A stretch of DNA of 64,000 nt, from contig NZ_JAJGSX010000007.1 of NCBI RefSeq assembly GCF_021245725.1, positions 248,001 through 312,000 on the forward strand. Reading direction: 5' to 3'. Both the position numbers and the translations under genes were made by a program. This stretch comes from Pseudonocardia sp. TRM90224. Its GTDB lineage: Bacteria; Actinomycetota; Actinomycetes; Mycobacteriales; Pseudonocardiaceae. Positions 42,486-50,215 of the stretch are shown in pieces. Below the pieces are notes generated by a model. The model was not told the origin of the DNA. It did no database searches and was given only the letters and a program-made list of their open reading frames with translations. Numbering within the stretch: position 1 is the stretch's first letter; the number at the start of each line of letters is the position of its first letter.

Positions 42486-44390
42486 TTACGCGGCGGCGGC
42501 CGCCGAGGCAGGCAGGCTGCGCAGCACCGCGCGTGCGACCGCGTCGTTGTAGCGCAGGCTCTGCGCGTTCATGCCCGGCCTGGTGAACGCGCCGCCGGGC
42601 TTGACGGCGGTGTGCGGGCCGACGGCGAACCGGCGCGGGTGCACCGCACCGGTCGCGTCGACGAGGGCCCCGTCGGCATGCCGCACCCTGATCAGCCCGG
42701 TGCTGCCCAGCAGCGTGCCGTCGGTGTCGACGAGCACGTCCTCGCTGATGGCGCCTTCGCACAGGAGGCTCGCCAGCAGCGGGTCGGTGGTGCGCGCGAC
42801 GCTCGGCTCCGGCAGCCGCGCGTCGACGAGCACGTCGGCCGTCAATGGCTCCGCACCGGGCAGCGACGCGCTCCCGGCGACGAACCGCCCGTCCACGACG
42901 TCGACCCACATCCCCGCGCCGAGGAACCGGACGAACCCCGCCCGCGAGAGGGCAAGCAGCTGGCGGACGCGGAACCCCGGCGGCCCGCTCGCCACACCGT
43001 TGAAGAACCCGTTCCACCACCGCAGGTCGACCGCACGCGAGCGCGCCGACAGCACCCCCGTCCCTGCGAGCCTGCTGATCTCCGCGTACACCGACAGCAT
43101 CGCGACGAACGCACCGAGGTGCGGGGTGTGCGCGGGGTCGACGTGCTGGCGCAGGTCCTCGGCGATCCGCTCGCGCACCAGCGGCTGCAGCGCGGCGAGA
43201 TCGGGTGCCGTCACGCCGTCGAGCGGGCGGTCGAGCGCGGCGAAGTTGATGCGGTCGACGGGGTCCGGGACGCCCGCGGTGATCAGCTCGGCCATCGCGG
43301 GCGAGCCCCACTCATGTTCCGCGAACCGCTCGGCGAAACCCGCCCACGGCAGCGCGACCCGATCCGGGTGGCCGAGGAACAGCTCGTGGTACCAACCCCA
43401 CGCGATCTCCTTGGCCATCAGCGGCCACACCTGTTCCCGCAGGTCGACGGGGGCGTGCGCGGCCACGATGGCGTCCACCGCGGCGCGTGGCAGGAACCGC
43501 GGCAGCGGTGGACGACCGGCGCGCAGGCCGTAGTGCGTCTTCGAGTGGTAGGGCGCACCGCGCGGCGAACCGGCCACCAGCACCGGCTCCGCGCCCGACG
43601 GGACGTAGCGCAGCTCGTCGCCGTCGTTCTCGAAGCGGCCGCCCCGGCCCTCGAACAGCAGCACGACGAGGTCGATGAACGCGAGCCCCATCCCGCGCAC
43701 GAGCACCGTCTCGCCCGGCGCGATGACCGAGAGGTCGGTGTCGGTCGTCTGCTCCGGCGGGAGGTAGCGCAAGCCCTGCTCAGCGGCCCGGCCGGCGAGG
43801 GCGAGCTCGTCGGGCGGCATCGCCGCGTCGAGGTGGCCGGAGGCGAGCACGACGGTGTCGGCCGGCAGCGGCGGCGCGCCGTCGAGGTGCACGAGCTGAC
43901 GGCCGCGCTCCTCGGAGAGCCCGGTGGCGCGCCTGCGGTGCACGTGCACCCGCATGCCGTCGGGCAGCCGCGCGACCAGCTCGCCGAACACCCACTCGAG
44001 GTAGACGCTCTGCAGCCGCCTGCTCGGGAACGTCGTGGCGGTGACCGCCCGCAGCTCGGCGCCCAGCGCGGGCTCCATCGCATCCGGGTCGGCGTGGTCG
44101 CGCGTCCACTCCCAGAACGACGGGCCTGGCCGGATCGGGCCTTCGCACTGCACGGTCTCGTCGGTGAAGAGCGTGACGTCGGCCGCCATCGAGTTCATCG
44201 CCAGCAACGGCGACTGCTCGGCGCGCCAGATCCGGCCGGCCCCGGCCGGGTACGGATCGATCAGGTGCACGTCGAGACCGCGGCCCGCGAGCGCGGGCCC
44301 GTACAGCTCGGGGGCGTTGGCGGCGATCCGTTCGAGCAGCCCCGCACCGCGGGGACCGGCACCGACGATCACGATGCTGGAGGGGGTCAT
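42486..44390 (-). CDS. FAD/NAD(P)-binding protein behind a Cys leader
   Basis: A 634-residue protein: FAD motif IVIVGAGPRGAGLLERIA near residues 6-23 (NAD_binding_9-like), WEWTRDHADP segment, a second nucleotide region ETVLVRGMGLAFIDLVVLL near 235, and a long C-terminal part with no domain I can name. ATG 44390 follows GAGAGGAA. A leader peptide with two Cys codons precedes it, which points to sulfur metabolism. It is divergent from the LLM monooxygenase. Function inferred only as a flavin-dependent oxidoreductase. Confidence 0.82.
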   Translation of the reverse strand: MTPSSIVIVGAGPRGAGLLERIAANAPELYGPALAGRGLDVHLIDPYPAGAGRIWRAEQSPLLAMNSMAADVTLFTDETVQCEGPIRPGPSFWEWTRDHADPDAMEPALGAELRAVTATTFPSRRLQSVYLEWVFGELVARLPDGMRVHVHRRRATGLSEERGRQLVHLDGAPPLPADTVVLASGHLDAAMPPDELALAGRAAEQGLRYLPPEQTTDTDLSVIAPGETVLVRGMGLAFIDLVVLLFEGRGGRFENDGDELRYVPSGAEPVLVAGSPRGAPYHSKTHYGLRAGRPPLPRFLPRAAVDAIVAAHAPVDLREQVWPLMAKEIAWGWYHELFLGHPDRVALPWAGFAERFAEHEWGSPAMAELITAGVPDPVDRINFAALDRPLDGVTAPDLAALQPLVRERIAEDLRQHVDPAHTPHLGAFVAMLSVYAEISRLAGTGVLSARSRAVDLRWWNGFFNGVASGPPGFRVRQLLALSRAGFVRFLGAGMWVDVVDGRFVAGSASLPGAEPLTADVLVDARLPEPSVARTTDPLLASLLCEGAISEDVLVDTDGTLLGSTGLIRVRHADGALVDATGAVHPRRFAVGPHTAVKPGGAFTRPGMNAQSLRYNDAVARAVLRSLPASAAAAA

Positions 44391-44406
44391 GGGTTCCTCT
44401 CGGGCA

Positions 44407-44426
44407 GCCGGACACGGACGTCCGGC
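44407..44426 (-). promoter_or_regulatory. Hairpin between leader and FAD gene
   Basis: GCCGGAC (44407-44413) pairs with GTCCGGC (44420-44426), lying between the leader stop and the GAGAGGAA ribosome site. A candidate attenuation hairpin; function not shown. Confidence 0.4.
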
Positions 44427-44429
44427 GGC

Positions 44430-44486
44430 TCAGAGGGCGGCGCAGGTGCGGCAGAAGTCCACGTGCCGGCGGCTCGCGAGATGCAT
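44430..44486 (-). CDS. Cysteine-attenuator-type leader peptide of the FAD gene
   Basis: An 18-codon ORF, MHLASRRHVDFCRTCAAL, ending 39 bp before the FAD gene start. It has the RRHVDF motif and two Cys codons in CRTC, the pattern expected for a ribosome that slows when cysteine is scarce. A GTG two codons upstream could also start it. Confidence 0.78.
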   Translation of the reverse strand: MHLASRRHVDFCRTCAAL

Positions 44487-44594
44487 CCCCACGGACCAAC
44501 CGTAGATCGGGCCGTGCGGCGAGGCCAGCGGCACGTCGTCACATCGGTGTTGACCGTCGCCCTGAGCGGTGTTGTGGTGGGAGGCGTGTCGGTC

Positions 44595-44666
44595 ATGGTT
44601 CCGCTGGTGATGCGGCGGCACGTCGACTTCGGACGGGTCTGGTCGGCGGGGTGTCCGGGCTCCTGA
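44595..44666 (+). CDS. Cysteine-attenuator-type leader peptide of the LLM monooxygenase gene
   Basis: A 23-codon ORF, MVPLVMRRHVDFGRVWSAGC then PGS, ending 40 bp before the monooxygenase start. The motif RRHVDF and one Cys codon near the end match the leaders at 20837 and 44430. It faces away from the 44430 leader, so each divergent gene has its own. Confidence 0.78.
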   Translation: MVPLVMRRHVDFGRVWSAGCPGS

Positions 44667-44706
44667 GCCCGTGCCCGTTCACCTCACCCACCCGGAAGGA
44701 CCCCCC

Positions 44707-45822
44707 ATGCCCGTCGAGTTCCTCGGCATCGGCGCGACCAACAACGGCACCGAGACCGAGCAGCGCACCGGTCCGGCGTTCGACAAGGAGTTCACGATCG
44801 CGCTGGCCCGCGCGCACGAGGAGACCGGCTGGGACCGCGTGCTCACCGCGTACGGCTCCGGCTCCCCCGACCCCGCGCAGGCCGCGGCCCTGATCGCGCT
44901 GCGGACCGAGCGGCTGCAGCTGCTGCTCGCGCACCGCCCGAACGTCTCGCACCCGACGTTCGCCGCGAAGACGGTCGCCACGCTCGACCAGATCAGCGAC
45001 GGCCGCCTCACCATCCACGTGATCACCGGCGGGAACGACCACGAGCAGCAGCGTGAGGGCGACACGCTGCCGAAGGACCGCCGCTACGACCGCACCCGCG
45101 AGGCCATCCAGATCTTCAAGAAGGCGTGGACGTCGCGCGAGCCGTTCGACTTCCACGGCGAGCACTACACGTTCACCGACTTCGTGCTGGACGTGGAACC
45201 CGCGCAGAAGCCGCGGCCGCGGATCTCGTTCGGCGGCTCGTCGCCCGCCGCGTACAAGGTGGGGGCGGAGGAGGCCGACATCTACGCGCTGTGGGGCGAG
45301 CCGCTCGCCGGCACCGCCGAGCAGATCGCGACGATCACGCAGCTCGCCGCTGCGGTCGGCCGGCCGGCGCCGACGTTCCAGGTGGCGTTCCGCCCGATCC
45401 TCGGCCGCACCGAGGAGGAGGCCTGGGAGAAGGCCTACGCGACCGTCGCGCGCATCCAGGACCGGACGAAGGGTGGCACCGTCGGCCTCACGCGCCGGCA
45501 CAAGCTGACCGACCCGGAGAATGCCGGATCGCAGCGGTTGCTGGAGGTCGCGGCGCAGGGTGAGCGCTTCGACAGGGCGCTGTGGACGGTCACGGCGAAG
45601 GCCACCGGCGGGGCCGGCAACTCGACGGCGCTCGTCGGCACCCCCGAGACCGTCGCGGCGGCGCTCATGGACTACTACGACCTCGGCGTGCGGATCCTGT
45701 CGGCCCGCGGCTACGACCTGATCGAGGACGCCAAGGAGTTCGGCCGCGAGGTCATCCCGCTCGTCCGGGCCGAGGTCGCGCGGCGCGACGCGGCCGAAGT
45801 GACAGCCACCGCGTCAGCCTGA
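44707..45822 (+). CDS. LLM class flavin-dependent oxidoreductase, alkanesulfonate monooxygenase-like
   Basis: A 371-residue FMNH2-dependent monooxygenase of the SsuD/SfnG group: GWDRVLTAYGSGSPD, HPTFAAKTVATLDQISDGR and IHVITGG, then RYDRTREAIQIFKKAW. Members release sulfite from organosulfonates. ATG 44707 follows GGAAGGA. The Cys leader upstream supports derepression under sulfur limitation. Ends at palindrome B-prime 2. Exact sulfonate unknown. Confidence 0.88.
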   Translation: MPVEFLGIGATNNGTETEQRTGPAFDKEFTIALARAHEETGWDRVLTAYGSGSPDPAQAAALIALRTERLQLLLAHRPNVSHPTFAAKTVATLDQISDGRLTIHVITGGNDHEQQREGDTLPKDRRYDRTREAIQIFKKAWTSREPFDFHGEHYTFTDFVLDVEPAQKPRPRISFGGSSPAAYKVGAEEADIYALWGEPLAGTAEQIATITQLAAAVGRPAPTFQVAFRPILGRTEEEAWEKAYATVARIQDRTKGGTVGLTRRHKLTDPENAGSQRLLEVAAQGERFDRALWTVTAKATGGAGNSTALVGTPETVAAALMDYYDLGVRILSARGYDLIEDAKEFGREVIPLVRAEVARRDAAEVTATASA

Positions 45823-45826
45823 CCCC

Positions 45827-45897
45827 GAACTTCCCCACCGTTTTGGGTGGATGCGCGCCGAAATCGCGCGCAAGTGCACAAAACGGTGGGGAAGTTC
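45827..45897. repeat. Intergenic palindrome B-prime 2
   Basis: Same type as B-prime 1: outer GAACTTCCCCACCGTTTTG and complement, inner GCGCGC/GCGCGC hairpin. It separates the convergent ends at 45822 and 45913. Confidence 0.87.
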
Positions 45898-45912
45898 TAG
45901 GGCTGGTGGCGT

Positions 45913-46662
45913 TCAGAGGGCGTCGATGAGCGCGGCCAGGCACGCGATGGTCGGCTCGAACGTCAGCTGGTGGACGTCGCGGCGCAGCTCGATCATGATC
46001 GAGTGCACCCGCCGGTCGACGCGGTGGTGCGCGAGCGGCACGTAGCACCCCGAGAAGGGCGTGTTCAGCGCGACGTCGCCGAGCGGGGCGAAGGCCTGCC
46101 GGGCGGCATCGACCAGCCACGGCGGCGTGTGCGCCGCGTCGGTGCCGAGGCAGACGGCCGGCCGGGGACCGTAGGCGTGCAGCTCGTACGGGAGCGGCTC
46201 GGCCGGGTAGGAGTGGACGTCGACCAGCACCGCGCGCCCTGTCGCGCGCAGCCGGTCGTCGACGGCGGTGCGCACCGCGTCCGCCCACGGCTCGTAGAAG
46301 GTGGCGAGCAGGTCGTCGCGGTGCTCGTGGTCGTCCGCGCGGATCCGCTGGCCGCGCGTGCCGTGGGTGTAGACCGCCGCCATGCCGACGGCCGCCATCT
46401 CCTCGCGCTCGTCGGGGAACCGCTCGGGATCGACGACGAACCGGGACGCCTCGTTGACCAGCACGAACGGGCGGAGCTGGGCTTGCTCGGCGGCGCGGAG
46501 GGCGATCGCGTCGGTGTGGTGGTCGGTGAGCGCCGCGAGCTCCGCCGCGAGCCCGGCGTCGTCGACGAGCAGCCGGTCGCGAACCCAGCCCGGGATGTCC
46601 GTGCCGGCGTGCGGCACGTGGAGCAGCACGGGGCTGGCGTCGTCGCCGGAGAGGCGCCGCAC
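45913..46662 (-). CDS. N-formylglutamate amidohydrolase family protein
   Basis: About 249 residues: LLHVPHAGTDIPGWVR near the start, VNEASRFVVDPERFP, VDVHSYPAEPLPYE, and a C-terminal SIMIELRRD, the metal and substrate motifs of the FGase/HutG family. It hydrolyses N-formyl-L-glutamate or a related amide. GTG at 46662 is chosen because GAGGA stands 9 bp upstream; a GTG at 46680 lies within the hairpin. Confidence 0.86.
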   Translation of the reverse strand: MRRLSGDDASPVLLHVPHAGTDIPGWVRDRLLVDDAGLAAELAALTDHHTDAIALRAAEQAQLRPFVLVNEASRFVVDPERFPDEREEMAAVGMAAVYTHGTRGQRIRADDHEHRDDLLATFYEPWADAVRTAVDDRLRATGRAVLVDVHSYPAEPLPYELHAYGPRPAVCLGTDAAHTPPWLVDAARQAFAPLGDVALNTPFSGCYVPLAHHRVDRRVHSIMIELRRDVHQLTFEPTIACLAALIDAL

Positions 46663-46670
46663 ATGGGTGT

Positions 46671-46702
46671 GTCCTCGCACAGAGGTGATCCTGTGCGAGG
46701 AC
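46671..46702. terminator. 12-bp perfect hairpin between DUF2382 and amidohydrolase genes
   Basis: GTCCTCGCACAG (46671-46682) pairs fully with CTGTGCGAGGAC (46691-46702) over an 8-nt loop. It follows the DUF2382 stop on the minus strand and overlaps the ribosome-site region of the amidohydrolase, so it may end one gene and gate the other. Confidence 0.55.
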
Positions 46703-46718
46703 GCGCCCAGTAGGAAGG

Positions 46719-47444
46719 TCAGCGCCGCAGCTGGTGCTTGGGGTCGTCGACCTCGACCTGCTCCTTGCGCACCTTCTCCGAGACCGTGTGGTCCTCGGTC
46801 ACCTTCTCGGTGCCGAGCCGGACCCGCTCGACGGCCTCGACGCGCTTGTCCACGACGGGGCGCTCGGCGTGCAGCGTGACCTCCTGCACGTCCTCCCCGA
46901 TCCGCGGACCGCGTGCGGCGCGGTCGCCGTCGCGCACCGGCTCGCGCTCGACCCGCACCTCCTCGTGGCTGACGGGCACGTTCACCTTCTGCTGCTCGGT
47001 GACGACGTACTTGCGCAGCCGGACGGTGCCCGTCTCGTGCGACTCGGTGCCGACGCTCAGCCGCTCCTCGGAACGGGTCATGCCGCCGTCGCGGTGCATG
47101 TCCCGACCAGAGTCACGGCCGCCTCCGTTCAACCAGCGCGCGTAGTGCCGGGTGAGCCTGCGCTCCTCCTCCACGCTGATGTGGTCGGCGGAGTCGTCCA
47201 CCTTCGGCGCGTCCTTGACCTCGTCCTTGGAGACGGCGAGCGTCAGATCGCGGTCGTGCATGTCCGCGCGTTCCAGCGGGACGAAGCTCTCCGTCAGCCC
47301 GAACAGGCCCGTGTTCACCGAGGCCCACTTGGGCGAGCCGTCCTGGCCGTCGACGAAGATCTGACCGACCTTGCCGATCTTCTGGCCGTCGCGGTCGTAC
47401 GCCTGCTGGCCGACGATCTGCGGAATCATGTCCTGCGTGATCAT
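46719..47444 (-). CDS. PRC-barrel and DUF2382 (YsnF/AvaK) stress protein
   Basis: A 241-residue protein: an N-terminal PRC barrel (about residues 5-85, IPQIVGQQAYDRDGQKIGKVGQIFVD), a linker, then a charged DUF2382 domain with repeated V-x-E-R-V/K patterns. The family is linked to general stress in actinobacteria and Bacillus YsnF. ATG 47444 begins the PRC barrel; a longer upstream reading lacks support. The 198 bp before it show no gene. Confidence 0.87.
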   Translation of the reverse strand: MITQDMIPQIVGQQAYDRDGQKIGKVGQIFVDGQDGSPKWASVNTGLFGLTESFVPLERADMHDRDLTLAVSKDEVKDAPKVDDSADHISVEEERRLTRHYARWLNGGGRDSGRDMHRDGGMTRSEERLSVGTESHETGTVRLRKYVVTEQQKVNVPVSHEEVRVEREPVRDGDRAARGPRIGEDVQEVTLHAERPVVDKRVEAVERVRLGTEKVTEDHTVSEKVRKEQVEVDDPKHQLRR

Positions 47445-47642
47445 TCGAGATTCGCCCTTCTGCTCGTAGCGATGAGGGAACACCAGAAGGGTTGTCGGCA
47501 CGGCCGGCATCGACACAGGAGCGATCGGATCGAGTGATCTTGGTGCCCATCGGCACCAACGTCGTGATCGTGTGTCACCGCCGCCGCGGGTCACGTCCGT
47601 CGATCGTGGACACGTCCGGGGGTCCCGCCGAGCACATTGTGA

Positions 47643-48044
47643 TCAACGGAAGACGGCCTGCGTCTGCGTCACGCGTGCGCAGAGCCGGCCGTCGCCGTCG
47701 CGCAGCACCGTGTCGACGACGATCACCGTGCGCCCGACGTTCAACGGTGTCGCGACCGCTTCGACGTGGCCGGACCGGACCGGACGCAGGAAGTTCGTCG
47801 CCGACGTGACCGTGGCCGTCCCGGTCGCGCCCTCCGGGAGGTTCAGGAACGCGCAGAGCCCGCCGGCGGAGTCGGCCAGCGCCATCAGCGCGCCGCCGTG
47901 CATCAGGCCGGCCGTCGTGCAGCGCGTCTCGTCCCAGTCGAGCCGCAGCCGCACCTGCTCGGGCGTCGAGGCCACCGCGGTCGCGCCGAGGAGGCGGGTG
48001 AACGGCATCGCGGAGTGCAGCTGCGCCGTCGGGTCGTCGGTCAT
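47643..48044 (-). CDS. PaaI-type hotdog-fold thioesterase
   Basis: A 133-residue hotdog protein: LMHGGALMALADSAGG is the catalytic helix region and ATNFLRPVRSGHVEAVA follows on the second half. Members hydrolyse acyl- or aryl-CoA thioesters. It is divergent from the XRE regulator at 48133. Substrate unknown. Confidence 0.88.
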   Translation of the reverse strand: MTDDPTAQLHSAMPFTRLLGATAVASTPEQVRLRLDWDETRCTTAGLMHGGALMALADSAGGLCAFLNLPEGATGTATVTSATNFLRPVRSGHVEAVATPLNVGRTVIVVDTVLRDGDGRLCARVTQTQAVFR

Positions 48045-48132
48045 GCCGCACAGGCTGCCGCGCGCGAGGGATGCCCGTCCATTACCTCCGACGTCATCGA
48101 GCGGCCGCGGCGCTGCCAGTAGCGTCGCCGTC

Positions 48133-48927
48133 ATGACGACAGCCACGCTCCCTTCGAGCTTCGGGATGATGCTGCGCGACTGGCGCCAGCGCCGCAGGCT
48201 CACGCAGCTCGACCTCGGGCTGCAGGCCGACGTCTCCGCGCGGCACCTCAGCTTCCTCGAGACCGGGCGGTCGAAGCCGAGCCGGGACATGGTGCTGCAC
48301 CTCTCCGAGGAGCTGGACGTGCCGCTTCGTGGACGCAACGAGCTGATGGTCGCGGCCGGGTACGCGCCGGCGTACACCGAGCTGGGGTTCGACGCCGAGG
48401 AGCTGGCCGAGGTGCGCAGCTCGCTCGGGCGGATCCTGGACGGCCACGACCCCTACCCGGCCGTGCTGGTCGACGGCTCGTGGAACCTCCTTGCGGGCAA
48501 CCGCGCCGTGGCACTGCTCACCGACCTCGTCGACCCGGCACTGCTCGCGCCGCCGATCAACGTGATGCGGGTGAGCCTGCACCCGCGCGGGCTCGCCCCC
48601 CACGTCGTCGACCTGCCGGAGTACGCGGCACACCTGGTGTCGCGGCTTCGCCGGCAGGCCGAACGGGCCGCGACGACGGGGCTGCGTGCGCTGCTCGGGG
48701 AGCTCGTCGGTTATTGCCGCGACGCCGGGCTCGATCCGACCGCGCAGCCGCACGACCGGATCGTCCTGCCGCTGCGGCTGCGCCACCCCGACCAGGAGCT
48801 GACGATGTTCAGCACGGTCGCGGTGCTGGGCGCGCCGCTGGACGTCACGCTGGAGGAGGTGGCGATCGAGAGCTTCTTCCCCGGCGACGACGCCACCGCC
48901 GCGTACCTGCGCAAACGGTTCGACTGA
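48133..48927 (+). CDS. XRE regulator with MmyB-like ligand-binding domain
   Basis: A 264-residue protein: helix-turn-helix LTQLDLGLQADVSARHLSFLETGRSKPS near residues 23-50, then the MmyB-like domain (LLAGNRAVALLTDLVDP, PHVVDLPEYAAHLVSRLRRQAE, LTMFSTVAVLGAPLDVTLEEVAIESFFPGD). This architecture is common in actinobacteria. It likely controls the divergent thioesterase. Its stop abuts the convergent small gene at 48928. Confidence 0.9.
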   Translation: MTTATLPSSFGMMLRDWRQRRRLTQLDLGLQADVSARHLSFLETGRSKPSRDMVLHLSEELDVPLRGRNELMVAAGYAPAYTELGFDAEELAEVRSSLGRILDGHDPYPAVLVDGSWNLLAGNRAVALLTDLVDPALLAPPINVMRVSLHPRGLAPHVVDLPEYAAHLVSRLRRQAERAATTGLRALLGELVGYCRDAGLDPTAQPHDRIVLPLRLRHPDQELTMFSTVAVLGAPLDVTLEEVAIESFFPGDDATAAYLRKRFD

Positions 48928-49155
48928 TCATCTGCGAGCTCGACCGCTGAAGAAGGTGTCGCCGACGGATCGCGATGCGGCACTCGCGAGGACGTGGATG
49001 GCACATGGCCATTTCGGCGCCGTCCTGACCTGCGAACGGCACGCTCTGCAGCGGCGGCGGCCATCGTCGACGTGAACGGCCAACAGGGCGACGACCAGGT
49101 CGGGCATCCCGGCAAGGGCCCTTGCTGCAGGCCAGTCGGTCGGTTCGTCGTCCAC
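48928..49155 (-). CDS. Small Cys-rich unknown protein
   Basis: A 75-residue product starting at GTG 49155: DDEPTDWPAARALAGMP, VVALLAVHVDDGRRRCRACR, then APKWPCAIHVLA. The CxxC followed by a WPC motif looks like a small zinc-binding protein found near actinobacterial HTH regulators. It fills what would be a 331-bp gap and stops at the base after the XRE stop. It is divergent from the HTH gene at 49259. Ribosome site weak. Confidence 0.6.
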   Translation of the reverse strand: MDDEPTDWPAARALAGMPDLVVALLAVHVDDGRRRCRACRSQVRTAPKWPCAIHVLASAASRSVGDTFFSGRARR

Positions 49156-49258
49156 GGGTGAAGTCTCGGACGATCGGCGCCTACGCCCCACCCCGCCGCG
49201 GATTGATACTGGACGCACGATTCCCCGTTCAACGGGGAGGCCGCGTACGATTCGACCC

Positions 49259-50215
49259 ATGCCGTCTCGCGGAGCTGGGCGGAGGAGACAGGTCGAGTTA
49301 GCAGCCGCCATGCGTGCGCGGGGTAAGCCATGGCGGCTGATCGCCGATGCGCTGCGAGAGCAGTTCGGGTTGAACGCGCGTGCGGCGATCCGGTTGGCGC
49401 ACGGCTGGAGCCAGTCGGAGGTGGCACAACGCTGGACAGCTGAATGGCCCGACGATCCGAAGACATTCAAGAACATCTCCTACTGGGAGACATGGCCCAG
49501 CACGACCGGCTACGCGCCGTCCCTCGCCGTGCTCGAACGACTCGCGTTCCTCTATCGGTGCTCGGTTGCGGATATGCTGGTCGACTGGGGTGACCATCGC
49601 GGCCGCGATGTCGAGTCGACGCATCCTGCGCAGGAGCCGATCGCGTGGCAGGTCGAGCACCTGGCGCTGCCGGAGCTGACCAGGTCCATCGAGTGCTGGT
49701 CGAGCCAGCTCCCGGAGGCTGAGAGGCATTGGCTGCTCCTCAAGCTCAGCACTGCGACCGCTGCCGCCGCACACCTCTCAGCGAGAGGTGGAGGAAACTC
49801 GACGATCACCAGCGGCAGGAACGACCTCGATCGGCTGTGCGGACGCTGGCGGAGCGTCTACCGATTTCGGAGCACGAGTCGCAACGCTGAACTCGAAGGC
49901 GTCCATGAGCTGTCGTTCCGCACCGCGCAAGGGCAACTCATCGGGCACAGCCAGCCGAATACGTCGGGTTCCATCCTGGAGATGGCGTTGCGGGTCGACG
50001 GGCTCGCTGTCACCGGATCGTGGGAGGAGCGCACTTCACCAACAGGCCACTACCGGGCGGCGACGTATCGAGGAAGTGTCGAGTTCGTGCTCGACCCAAC
50101 GGGTCGCTCCATGACAGGCCAATGGCTTGGGCTCGGCAAGCACTTCGTCGTCAACTCCGGACCGTGGGAGCTGAGCTGGATCGGCGATGCCGATCCGGAT
50201 ACGGCGCACCCGTGA
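49259..50215 (+). CDS. Helix-turn-helix protein with unknown C-terminal domain
   Basis: A 318-residue protein. The N-terminal half is an HTH region (RLIADALREQFGLNARAAIRLAHGWSQSEVAQRW, FKNISYWETWPS, AVLERLAFLYRCSVADMLVDWGD). The C-terminal half (about residues 180-310) is beta-rich (RWRSVYRFRSTSRN, ELSFRTAQGQLIGH, WELSWIGD) and resembles a small ligand-binding barrel, not recognised. GC is a little lower than around it. Its last 65 bp overlap the end of the convergent PLP gene. Confidence 0.78.
   Translation: MPSRGAGRRRQVELAAAMRARGKPWRLIADALREQFGLNARAAIRLAHGWSQSEVAQRWTAEWPDDPKTFKNISYWETWPSTTGYAPSLAVLERLAFLYRCSVADMLVDWGDHRGRDVESTHPAQEPIAWQVEHLALPELTRSIECWSSQLPEAERHWLLLKLSTATAAAAHLSARGGGNSTITSGRNDLDRLCGRWRSVYRFRSTSRNAELEGVHELSFRTAQGQLIGHSQPNTSGSILEMALRVDGLAVTGSWEERTSPTGHYRAATYRGSVEFVLDPTGRSMTGQWLGLGKHFVVNSGPWELSWIGDADPDTAHP

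Noticed and set aside
47445..47642. Hidden gene in the 198-bp gap before the DUF2382 gene
   Set aside because: No frame with a start, ribosome site and plausible composition; treated as promoter region.
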